Source of the DNA: Candidatus Atribacteria bacterium
GTDB taxonomy: Bacteria; Bipolaricaulota; Bipolaricaulia; UBA7950; UBA9294
DNA length: 5,299 bases
Reading direction: 5' to 3'
Assembly: GCA_004525685.1 (NCBI GenBank)
Contig: SPBW01000148.1
Location: forward strand, 1-5,299
The position numbers were made by a program, and so were the translations under genes. The notes under the pieces are model-generated. The model was not told where the DNA came from. It worked only from the letters and a program-made list of their open reading frames with translations, and did no database searches. Shown here one piece after another: positions 1 to 5,299 of the stretch (positions are counted from its first letter, which is position 1; every line of letters begins with the position of its first letter).

Positions 1-741
1 CAGACCGTGCATGAACTACTTGATGGCGACTTCGATGCCGTATTCATCGGAACTGGTGCTGGGTTGCCTCGCTTCTTAGGCATCCCTGGAGAGAGTCTGA
101 ATGGCGTATTCTCAGCCAACGAATTCCTTACCAGAACCAACCTCATGAAGGCGTATCTGTTCCCGGAATATGACACGCCGATCAAGGTCGGAGAGCGTGT
201 CGTGACAGTCGGTGGCGGCAATGTAGCCATGGACTCATCGCGTACAGCGCTTCGACTGGGCGCCAGGGAATCGGTCATCGTCTACCGCCGATCTGAAGAC
301 GAATTGCCGGCACGAGGGGAAGAAGTTCATCACGCCAAAGAAGAAGGCGTTCAATTCCAATTGCTGTCCAACCCTATCGAGTTCATTGGCGAGAACGGCA
401 ACCTGAAGGCGATTCGTTGCATCAAGATGGAACTCGGAGAGCCTGACGATTCGGGCCGCCGCCGCCCTGTGCCTGTCGAGGGCTCGGAATTCGAGATCGA
501 AGCCACGACCGTCGTCATCGCTGTTGGCAATGGCCCCCATCCCTTGATCCCACAGAGCACGCCCGATCTCGATCTGAATCGCTGGGGAAGCATCGTCGCT
601 GATCCAGAGACTGGGCTAACCAGCATCCCCGGCGTGTATGCCGGCGGCGATATCGTTACTGGAGCCGCCACAGTCATCGAAGCGATGGGCGCAGGCAAGC
701 GCGCGGCAGCTGCCATGCACGCCTACTTGACCGGAGCATAG
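1..741 (+). CDS. gltA: NADPH-dependent glutamate synthase / NfnB-type flavoprotein, C-terminal part (5' end outside window)
   Basis: The reading frame is open from base 1 (Q-T-V-H-E...) to the TAG at 739-741, giving the last 246 residues of a protein whose family is usually about 460 residues. What is visible is the second half of the tandem flavin/pyridine-nucleotide fold. An FIGTGAG segment near residue 15 lies in the first nucleotide-binding domain. The NADPH-binding loop GGGNVAMD is near residues 71-78, followed by VYRR and ELPAR. A C-terminal FAD-contacting stretch (GVYAGGDIVTGA, then EAMGAGKRAA) lies near residues 211-234. These motifs are typical of homotetrameric GltA and of the large subunit of the electron-bifurcating NADH-dependent ferredoxin:NADP oxidoreductase (NfnB/SudA), which are often confused. 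The N-terminal Fe-S region and any upstream nfnA-like partner are off the edge, so glutamate synthesis versus NADP reduction cannot be decided here. The family is cytoplasmic. The gene ends in a convergent gap with a hairpin 35 bases after the stop. Confidence 0.93.
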   Translation, partial: QTVHELLDGDFDAVFIGTGAGLPRFLGIPGESLNGVFSANEFLTRTNLMKAYLFPEYDTPIKVGERVVTVGGGNVAMDSSRTALRLGARESVIVYRRSEDELPARGEEVHHAKEEGVQFQLLSNPIEFIGENGNLKAIRCIKMELGEPDDSGRRRPVPVEGSEFEIEATTVVIAVGNGPHPLIPQSTPDLDLNRWGSIVADPETGLTSIPGVYAGGDIVTGAATVIEAMGAGKRAAAAMHAYLTGA

Positions 742-775
742 ACACAAGAGGTAGAAGTGATCGTTGTAGAGAAGC

Positions 776-800
776 GGGGAAGCCAAGAAAAGGCTTCCCC
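776..800 (+). terminator. Hairpin downstream of the gltA-like gene
   Basis: A perfect 9-bp stem, GGGGAAGCC (776-784) with GGCTTCCCC (792-800), encloses a 7-base A-rich loop (AAGAAAA). It lies 35 bases after the gltA stop. The stem is strong and GC-rich, but the following bases (ATTCCCTTGG) are only weakly T-rich. It may be an imperfect intrinsic terminator or an mRNA 3'-end stabiliser. Confidence 0.7.
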
Positions 801-978
801 ATTCCCTTGGCCTCACCACAAGTCCCGCTTGCGCCGACTCCTGATGTCGACACAAGCGCACGCATGTCCCCTGCTCTCCTGCACGCTGTCTCCTCACCAG
901 GGAACGGGTGCCAGGTACGAACATCGGGACATGTGGCATCATAATCGAACAGACAGCTAGCACCACCCGGTGCGCGAC
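801..978. other. Intergenic stretch between two hairpins, no convincing gene
   Basis: These bases separate the 776-800 hairpin from the 979-1006 hairpin in the convergent gap. A 67-codon open frame across this region has no ribosome binding site and runs through the first hairpin, so I do not call it. Visible structure includes an inverted repeat CATGTCCC (863-870) / GGGACATG (926-933), extendable to 10 pairs with one G-U. A small stem pairs 892-898 with 907-915 around a two-base bulge. A 7-bp inverted repeat pairs 885-891 with 951-957, and TGTCGACA (845-852) is a perfect 8-base palindrome. A weak -10-like CATAAT lies at 940-945 with no good -35. No tRNA, SRP RNA, T-box or other RNA family was recognised. 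A structured small RNA or 3' UTR is possible but unproven. Confidence 0.35.
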
Positions 979-1012
979 AAGGGGAGAGGCTTCGGCGTCT
1001 CCTCTTGTTCTT
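979..1012 (+). terminator. TTCG-capped terminator hairpin in the convergent gap
   Basis: The arm AAGGGGAGAGGC (979-990) pairs with GCGTCTCCTCTT (995-1006) around the tetraloop TTCG (991-994). The stem is 12 positions long with one G-G mismatch and one G-U pair. The C(UUCG)G cap is an exceptionally stable tetraloop in RNA. On the plus strand a T-rich run (CTCTTGTTCTT) overlaps and follows the stem, so termination fits the plus direction best. CCACC (963-967) and GGTGG (1013-1017) could extend the pairing. On the minus strand it lies 20 bases after the acetyltransferase stop and could also end that operon, but the bases after it in that direction are not T-rich. Confidence 0.7.
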
Positions 1013-1026
1013 GGTGGGGGCACCAG

Positions 1027-1503
1027 TCAAGCGGGCGATTCACCATGATGTGCTAGATCAAACCAAACGTAGATGAGATCAGCAGTTTCATTCTTGACGC
1101 CACCCGTTCTTTGATAGAGTGCGCGTGCAGCATCATTGCCGGGATCGGCCTGCACCCACATCTTGACGACGCGTTCGTTTCTTGCGACGTCTTTCATCGC
1201 CTCGACCAAGCGGCTGCCGATGCCGCGCCTTCGGAACGCCGCCGTCACCTCAATCTCGTAGAGGAATAGCATGGGCGCGGCACCATCTACGCGATCGAGG
1301 AGGTAGCCAAGCGCGAATCCGACTGGAGTGTCCTCGTGCAAGGCGGCGATGAGAATGTTGGCAGACTGCGCCAGCCATGCCTTCGCTTCACCCTTCTCGG
1401 AAGCTGAGTGCGGGCAGGCGCTGGGCTTGAGGCTCTGCATCGTCTCGCGAAAGAGAGCACTGTCGGCATGCTCCAATCGACGGACAACGATCGAATCCGT
1501 CAT
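1027..1503 (-). CDS. GNAT-family N-acetyltransferase, AAC(3)-I-like
   Basis: This 158-residue protein is a complete single-domain GNAT enzyme, which transfers an acetyl group from acetyl-CoA to an amine. The acetyl-CoA pyrophosphate-binding loop RRRGIG is at residues 91-96, preceded by the β4 strand (LFLYEIEV, 79-86). It is followed by VQAD (117-120) and ALYQRTGG (128-135), the usual C-terminal GNAT elements. The pattern E-x-x-V...RRxGI...VQAD.GxD.A..LY resembles aminoglycoside 3-N-acetyltransferases of the AAC(3)-I class, as I recall them. Similarity at this level also covers GNATs of unknown substrate, so resistance is not established. The ATG at 1503-1501 is preceded by GGGAGG at 7 bases spacing. 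The gene starts 30 bases after the peptidase stop on the same strand, so the two are probably co-transcribed from upstream of the peptidase. There is no signal peptide, so it should be cytoplasmic. Confidence 0.88.
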   Translation of the reverse strand: MTDSIVVRRLEHADSALFRETMQSLKPSACPHSASEKGEAKAWLAQSANILIAALHEDTPVGFALGYLLDRVDGAAPMLFLYEIEVTAAFRRRGIGSRLVEAMKDVARNERVVKMWVQADPGNDAARALYQRTGGVKNETADLIYVWFDLAHHGESPA

Positions 1504-1510
1504 GCCTCAG

Positions 1511-1516
1511 CCTCCC
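1511..1516 (-). promoter_or_regulatory. Ribosome binding site of the GNAT gene
   Basis: On the minus strand this reads GGGAGG, 7 bases before the ATG at 1503. It lies in the 30-base gap after the peptidase stop and supports both the chosen start and independent ribosome loading on a shared mRNA. Confidence 0.7.
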
Positions 1517-1533
1517 GGCGGCAACCCATGACA

Positions 1534-3468
1534 TCATCCGTTCTTCAGATAGCGATCGAACCACGCGACCATTTCCTGCAATCGCCGCGCGCGGTGCTTA
1601 GGTTTACCGGATCGCGACAACTCGTGGTTCTCATTTCGGAACATCACCAAGCGACTGTCCACGCCGTGATAGCGAAGCGCTGTGAACATTTGAAGACCCT
1701 CAGCCAACCAGCAGCGGTAGTCCTGCTCAGAATGGATGAACAACGTGGGAGTCACGGCTTGATTGGCGTACTTCAGCGGAGAGTGCCACCAGAGTTTCTC
1801 AGCGCCTCCCTCTTCCCAGGGGTCCGTTCCCATGGCGTCTTGGTTGAAGAAGTAGCCGATATCTGTCGTATTGAACTTGCTCGTCCAATTGGAAATGGAT
1901 CGCTGCGACACCGCCGCCTTAAAGCGATCGGTCTGGCCGATAACCCAGTTGGTCATAAATCCGCCGTAGGATCCGCCTGTAATGCCGAGTCTGCTAGCAT
2001 CGATCCACGGGAATCGGGCAAGGGCTGCATCCACGACTGCCATCAGATCGTCGTAATCAATGGTGCCGTACTTCTCGCGCAGATCGGCGAAGTCATTGCC
2101 ACGGCCCGACGATCCTCTCGGATTGGTGAAGATGACGGCATAGCCCTGGCCAGCCAGAACCTGCATCTCATGTACGAACACGTCGCCAAACGATGCGCGA
2201 GGGCCGCCGTGAATCGTCAAGATCGCGGGGACTTTCGCATCATCTTCCATGTGGGGAGGCTTGATGATCCATGCGTCCAGCTGTGTGTTGCCTGACAAGA
2301 CGGGGAAGGCTTCGGGTTGGGAAAGGTCTCGTTCAGCCAGGCTGCGGTCATTGAATGATGTCAGCTTGCGCACGCCATCCTGCGAGTAGGCATAGATCTC
2401 CTGTAGCGCATCAGGGTGGAGTTCCACAGTGGCGATCAAGCCGTTTCTGACAGCGAACGCATCGACAGAACCGTTCGGCTCTGCGACGACACACACTTCA
2501 CCATCACGGGACACCCGAACAACTTTCGACGTCGATCGCTCTGTGATTGTGACATAGGCGAACCCGTCGTCCACGCTCAGCGTCGGACCGCCGCCGTGGC
2601 GGCAGTCGGCCACCACTGAGTTGTATACGGATGCATCCCAATCTGGTGTGATGCTTTGGCTCGTGCGATTGGGCAGGTCATAGTGCAGAAGCTCGCGGTT
2701 CTGGCCACGGCCATACGTGGCCATGTCGGATGCCAGCACGACCAACGAGTCGATATCCAAGAACCGCACCTCGTCCAGCGCCAATTCATCTTTGGATAGA
2801 CACTGGTTTTCGCCAGAGGAAATCTCGTGGATCCAAAGCTCGTCTGTCAGCTCTGCCTTGCCGGGGAATCGTCGTGCGGCGAAGGCAATGCGATCACCGA
2901 TCCAATCGAAGGATTGGATCTCCAGCTGTGGCTCAGATAGCGTGACAAGCTCCGATGATTCTGGGTTGAATAGGAACAGGCGAACACGTCGTCTGCTCGT
3001 GAAGCCCTTACTGTTCTGCCAAAACGGGATCTCCTCCAGAACCTCGTAGTCTGAATCTTCCTCAGACGGTGTGCCGTCCAGAGGAACCCGTGCCGTGAAC
3101 AAGATCCGTCCATCAGACAATAGCTTGAATGTCTCCACCTTGTGCGGAAGCTCGAACGCGAGCTGCGCCTCGCCTCCTGCTATGTGAATTCGATAGAGCG
3201 CAGTGCCCTTGGCATCTTCTTTGCGCTTGGAAGCAAAGACGATGGAGTCTCCAGAAGCCTCCCAGACAAAAGAGCCCTCCTTACCTGATGTTGTAAGGCG
3301 TCGCACCTCAGGTCGTGCGAGATGCGTCAGGTAGAGATCAGAGTGATATCCGTTGTCTTCCACATTGGCCTGCTTGACCACACATGCCGCCCACTCTCCA
3401 TTGGGAGAGATCTCAACAGCGGACAAGAAGCGGTAGTCAAACAGATCTTCGATTGCGACGGGTTTCAT
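1534..3468 (-). CDS. S9-family (prolyl oligopeptidase / acylaminoacyl-peptidase type) serine peptidase
   Basis: This 644-residue cytoplasmic peptidase has the usual two-part S9 architecture. An N-terminal β-propeller, about residues 1-385, has repeated strand motifs such as ISPNGEWAACV and FDWIGDRIAFAARR. A C-terminal α/β-hydrolase domain covers about 390-644. The catalytic triad is visible: nucleophile Ser500 in GGSYGG, Asp583 in HSEQDYRC and His615 in NENHELSRSG. The oxyanion-side motifs HGGP (420-423) and NPRGS (449-453) are also present. This pattern fits the S9C acylaminoacyl/dipeptidyl-peptidase group, which cleaves short, often N-blocked peptides, with the propeller restricting access to small substrates. 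The exact specificity cannot be read from sequence. The start at 3468 is chosen because AGAAAGGAG lies 5 bases upstream; an in-frame ATG at 3528 would add 20 residues unlike the family and has no such site. There is no signal peptide. The gene is first in an operon with the GNAT gene and divergent from the MEMO-like gene. Confidence 0.95.
   Translation of the reverse strand: MKPVAIEDLFDYRFLSAVEISPNGEWAACVVKQANVEDNGYHSDLYLTHLARPEVRRLTTSGKEGSFVWEASGDSIVFASKRKEDAKGTALYRIHIAGGEAQLAFELPHKVETFKLLSDGRILFTARVPLDGTPSEEDSDYEVLEEIPFWQNSKGFTSRRRVRLFLFNPESSELVTLSEPQLEIQSFDWIGDRIAFAARRFPGKAELTDELWIHEISSGENQCLSKDELALDEVRFLDIDSLVVLASDMATYGRGQNRELLHYDLPNRTSQSITPDWDASVYNSVVADCRHGGGPTLSVDDGFAYVTITERSTSKVVRVSRDGEVCVVAEPNGSVDAFAVRNGLIATVELHPDALQEIYAYSQDGVRKLTSFNDRSLAERDLSQPEAFPVLSGNTQLDAWIIKPPHMEDDAKVPAILTIHGGPRASFGDVFVHEMQVLAGQGYAVIFTNPRGSSGRGNDFADLREKYGTIDYDDLMAVVDAALARFPWIDASRLGITGGSYGGFMTNWVIGQTDRFKAAVSQRSISNWTSKFNTTDIGYFFNQDAMGTDPWEEGGAEKLWWHSPLKYANQAVTPTLFIHSEQDYRCWLAEGLQMFTALRYHGVDSRLVMFRNENHELSRSGKPKHRARRLQEMVAWFDRYLKNG
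2899..2920. repeat. Perfect 9-bp inverted repeat inside the peptidase gene
   Basis: GATCCAATC (2899-2907) and GATTGGATC (2912-2920) flank a 4-base spacer GAAG. In the peptidase mRNA this would be a 9-bp hairpin with a CUUC loop, in codons for the β-propeller segment I-Q-S-F-D-W-I. It may be coincidence, since the residues encoded are ordinary for a propeller blade. Confidence 0.6.
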
Positions 3469-3560
3469 GGGAACTCCTTTCTGGCGTGAGTCTATCGTGT
3501 GTGTCCGTGGCGCGCATCCATCTAGCATGTCCAGGACGTTGCGCGTATGGTTACGCTGTC
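3469..3560. promoter_or_regulatory. Divergent control region between the peptidase and MEMO-like operons
   Basis: These 92 bases separate the start codons of two oppositely oriented operons, so they should hold both promoters. No strong sigma-70 pair is visible. On the minus strand TGGACA (3533-3528) resembles a -35 and TAGACT (3494-3489) resembles a -10, but they are 33 bases apart and cannot form one promoter. On the plus strand TATGGT (3546-3551) is a weak -10 candidate, about 10 bases before the MEMO-like ATG. An inverted repeat GCGTA-TGGT-TACGC (3543-3556) ends 4 bases before that ATG. The role is inferred from position. Confidence 0.5.
3474..3479 (-). promoter_or_regulatory. Strong ribosome binding site of the peptidase gene
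   Basis: On the minus strand this is AAGGAG within AGAAAGGAG, 5 bases before the ATG at 3468. It decides the peptidase start against the longer frame opening at 3528, and its match to the 16S rRNA tail supports a bacterial host. Confidence 0.85.
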
Positions 3561-4571
3561 ATGGAGTGGAAGGCTTGCTACGACACCGAATTGCGATCGC
3601 CGGGGGCTCGAGAGAAGATCGCGCATTGGCTTCAGGCTGCCCGGCAGGATGACGCTTCTACAGAACCGTTCGGACGTCGCACCGTGCTTTCCTTCCCCCA
3701 CACGGCGCTGGATTACTCCGGCTTCCTGCAAGCACGCGTGGCCTCTTGGCTCTATCAGATGGAGTTTCGGCGAGTCATCGCCCTGGGTGTGGTGCATGGC
3801 TCGCTCATCCCTCAGGCTCGGATTGCCGCAGATCCGCAAGCCTCATCGCAGGATCGGGATCGCGCCTTTCTAGAGGTTGCGGGTGGATTCAGAGCCTTGG
3901 CGACGAGACGGGATACGCCGTTTGGAGCCGTGGCTACAGAAATTGCCGAGATGCCTGCAGATGGCGTGGTTCGTCCTGAGCCCCAGGGGATGCTCCAGCG
4001 CGAGTTCTCCTTGGATACGTTCTGTGCGATCGTTCGATTGGCTGCCGACGTCTTCGAAGCTGAGCCACTGCCCATCATTCCTGTGTATATCGGGATGACG
4101 CGACATCCCATCACAGGCTCGTTTGATACCGCAGCATTGCTTGCGCAATGGCTGCGAACGCAATGGGACGACGCAACAGCCATCGTCACGACAGGAGACG
4201 TCGTGCACTACGGAGAATTCTATGGATCGACGAACGAGGGTGCCGACGTAGGAGCGTTGACATCGAGGTTCCGCGGGCGCCTCGACGATCTCTTTGTCTG
4301 CGCCTTCATTGATCGGGACTACGAGTTGGCCTATCAGATGTCACTCCGCGAATTGAAGTCTGATCAGCGCGATATTCTTGCAGTTCTGATGGGCTTGATG
4401 GGGGATGCAGCCGTGGCTGAGGTGGTGTCATTTGAGCTGTCAGACTATGCCGATATCCTGACGGCGGCTCCGCCGTGCTTTGTTGCTTCGGCCTTGATAG
4501 CGTATAAACGCCCGGAGGATGCTGGCGCAACGACCAGCAAGACCACAGACATGAGAATCGAGGCCGCATGA
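3561..4571 (+). CDS. Divergent MEMO-like (AmmeMemoRadiSam protein B-type) metalloprotein
   Basis: This 336-residue protein has the order of motifs of the MEMO family, a LigB/class III extradiol dioxygenase-like fold. PHTALDYSG (46-54) matches the family's PHAGYxYSG, and RVIALGVVHG (71-80) matches RxxILGPSHx. The segment with REFSLDTF followed by PIIPVYIGM (171-179) matches E-HS-E-...-IIPVLVG. TTGDVVHYG (210-218) matches SSDxxHWG, and PPCFVASALIAY (304-315) matches the ICGRxPI helix. Counterparts of the human MEMO1 metal-site residues H49, H81, D189/H192 and C244 would be H47, H79, D213/H216 and C306; the first pair has the same 32-residue spacing. A cysteine at the last ligand position argues for MEMO rather than a true ring-cleaving dioxygenase. 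The last 20 or so residues are a Thr/Ala/Lys-rich tail. The start at 3561 has no good Shine-Dalgarno; upstream GTG codons at 3501 and 3507 are in frame but unsupported. The stop overlaps the racemase ATG. The reaction is unknown. Confidence 0.8.
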   Translation: MEWKACYDTELRSPGAREKIAHWLQAARQDDASTEPFGRRTVLSFPHTALDYSGFLQARVASWLYQMEFRRVIALGVVHGSLIPQARIAADPQASSQDRDRAFLEVAGGFRALATRRDTPFGAVATEIAEMPADGVVRPEPQGMLQREFSLDTFCAIVRLAADVFEAEPLPIIPVYIGMTRHPITGSFDTAALLAQWLRTQWDDATAIVTTGDVVHYGEFYGSTNEGADVGALTSRFRGRLDDLFVCAFIDRDYELAYQMSLRELKSDQRDILAVLMGLMGDAAVAEVVSFELSDYADILTAAPPCFVASALIAYKRPEDAGATTSKTTDMRIEAA

Positions 4572-5287
4572 ACCCCGTTGACGCGCAGCCCCGCAGCAGA
4601 GTGATCGGAGTTCTCGGAGGGATGGGGCCAGGAGCCACCGTCGAGTTCTTTCGTCGTCTGGTCGCGGCGACGCCAGCGGCGATTGATCAGGCACACGTAC
4701 GGATTCTCATCGACAACAACCCCAAGGTTCCTGATCGAATGAATGCCATCCTCGAGACCGGGCCTGATCCGAGTCCGGCGCTTGCGGCCATGGCACGAGG
4801 CCTCGCCTCTTTGGGGGCAGACTTCCTCACCATGCCCTGCAACACGGGGCATGTGTTTCAGTCCGCCATCCGAGAAGCCGTGGACATTCCCTTCATCGAC
4901 ATGATCGAGGAAACCGTCAGCGTTCTCTCCGTGAAGACGGTCGGTCTGCTGGCAACTACGGCCACCGTAACCACAGGAATCTACAAGACCGCCTGCGACA
5001 AGCGCGGCATCGCCCTTGTGACGCCAACAGATGAGGATCAGGAATTGGTGATGGACATCATTCGGCGCATCAAAGCGGGTGGCTCAGGTCAATCCGTGCG
5101 TGACCATGCGACAGCCATTGTCAAGCGACTGGCGGCGCGCGGCGCAGAGGCGGTTATTGCCGGATGCACGGAGATTTCGCTAATCCCTGGAGCAGGAATG
5201 CCGATTCCATGGATCGATGCCCTCGATTGTCTCGTTGCGACATCGATACGACTGGCACTATATAACGAGCGCAAGGAGAGGACATGA
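4568..5287 (+). CDS. Aspartate/glutamate racemase family protein
   Basis: This 239-residue protein matches PLP-independent aspartate racemases of the Asp/Glu/hydantoin racemase superfamily, which interconvert L- and D-amino acids with two cysteines acting as acid and base. GGMGPGATVEFF (17-28) is the N-terminal substrate loop. The first catalytic Cys is C91 in MPCNTGH. IPFIDMIEET (107-116) and GLLATTATV (126-134) follow, and the second catalytic Cys is C200 in AGCTEI. Length and motif order agree with archaeal and bacterial AspR, including the family's VTPTDEDQE-like stretch. One oddity is CNTGH where CNTAH is usual. D-aspartate is the simplest product guess; maleate isomerases, arylmalonate decarboxylases and hydantoin racemases share the fold but fit these motifs less well. 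The ATG overlaps the MEMO-like stop (ATGA, 4568-4571) with only a weak GAGG at 4560-4563, suggesting translational coupling. A second ATGA overlap links it to the next gene. It should be cytoplasmic. Confidence 0.9.
   Translation: MNPVDAQPRSRVIGVLGGMGPGATVEFFRRLVAATPAAIDQAHVRILIDNNPKVPDRMNAILETGPDPSPALAAMARGLASLGADFLTMPCNTGHVFQSAIREAVDIPFIDMIEETVSVLSVKTVGLLATTATVTTGIYKTACDKRGIALVTPTDEDQELVMDIIRRIKAGGSGQSVRDHATAIVKRLAARGAEAVIAGCTEISLIPGAGMPIPWIDALDCLVATSIRLALYNERKERT
5273..5278 (+). promoter_or_regulatory. Ribosome binding site of the gene starting at 5284
   Basis: AAGGAG lies 5 bases before the ATG at 5284, within the last codons of the racemase gene. It is the strongest ribosome binding site in the plus-strand operon and supports a real third gene. 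Confidence 0.75.
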
Positions 5288-5299
5288 GTCAACGAGAAG
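5284..5299 (+). CDS. Start of a third operon gene (cut by the window edge)
   Basis: Only five codons are visible (M-S-Q-R-E). The ATG overlaps the racemase stop as ATGA (5284-5287) and has AAGGAG 5 bases upstream, so a translated gene very probably begins here and is coupled to the racemase. Nothing can be said about its product from this window. Confidence 0.7.

Noticed and set aside
917..945. Promoter at CATAAT (940-945)
   Set aside because: No acceptable -35 hexamer lies 16-18 bases upstream (the bases there read ACGAAC), so it remains an isolated AT-rich hexamer.
757..960. 67-codon plus-strand open frame in the convergent gap
   Set aside because: No Shine-Dalgarno, no recognisable domain, and it runs through the 776-800 hairpin; the translation looks like random sequence.
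801..1026. tRNA, SRP RNA, tmRNA or T-box leader in the convergent gap
   Set aside because: I looked for the T-arm, the SRP domain IV consensus and the T-box sequence on both strands and found none.
1408..2295. 295-codon plus-strand open frame
   Set aside because: It lies opposite the well-supported peptidase and acetyltransferase genes, has no recognisable motif or ribosome binding site, and its composition follows the opposite strand's codons.
3469..3528. 20-residue N-terminal extension of the peptidase (start at 3528)
   Set aside because: The ATG at 3468 has a strong AAGGAG 5 bases upstream, and the S9 family's N-terminus fits the shorter protein; the extension would also consume most of the divergent control region.
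3489..3533. Sigma-70 promoter for the peptidase from TGGACA (-35-like) and TAGACT (-10-like)
   Set aside because: The two hexamers are 33 bases apart, far from the 16-18 required, so they cannot form one promoter.
3384..3560. Upstream extension of the MEMO-like frame
   Set aside because: It is open by chance and overlaps the start of the divergent peptidase gene. The extra residues do not resemble the family, and the in-frame GTG codons at 3501 and 3507 lack a ribosome binding site.
3561..4571. Class III extradiol dioxygenase (LigB) function for the MEMO-like protein
   Set aside because: The fold is shared, but the dioxygenases use two His and one Glu; here the last metal-site position appears to be Cys306, and the flanking motifs match MEMO better.

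Overview
The window is a gene-dense stretch of a bacterial chromosome. GC content looks mid-50s percent by eye. The clear Shine-Dalgarno sites (AAGGAG, GGGAGG), 4-base ATGA stop/start overlaps and short intergenic gaps are all bacterial in style. The partial gene at the left edge belongs to the GltA/NfnB family of NADPH flavoproteins, common in anaerobes and thermophiles such as Clostridia and Thermotogae. This suggests an anaerobic or fermentative bacterium, but the sequence does not fix the phylum. I see no insertion sequence, phage gene, CRISPR array, tRNA or rRNA.

Layout from left to right. (1) 1-741, plus: C-terminal half of an NADPH-dependent glutamate synthase / NfnB-type subunit. (2) 742-1026: a convergent intergenic gap with two strong hairpins and possible structured RNA between them. 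(3) 1027-1503 and 1534-3468, both minus: a two-gene operon with an S9-family serine peptidase (upstream) and a GNAT acetyltransferase resembling AAC(3)-I (downstream), 30 bases apart. (4) 3469-3560: a 92-base divergent control region. (5) 3561-4571, 4568-5287 and 5284 to the edge, all plus: a translationally coupled operon encoding a stand-alone MEMO-like metalloprotein, an aspartate/glutamate racemase and a third gene of which only five codons are visible.

The most interesting part is the plus-strand operon. The MEMO-like protein is divergent, yet it keeps counterparts of the MEMO metal-site residues (H47, H79, D213/H216 and probably C306). Neither an AMMECR1 nor a radical-SAM partner is visible. 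It is joined by an ATGA overlap to a racemase with both catalytic cysteines (C91, C200), and the same type of overlap continues into the next gene. This suggests a small amino-acid or amino-acid-derivative pathway. The divergent peptidase/acetyltransferase pair could feed or protect it, but that link is inference only.
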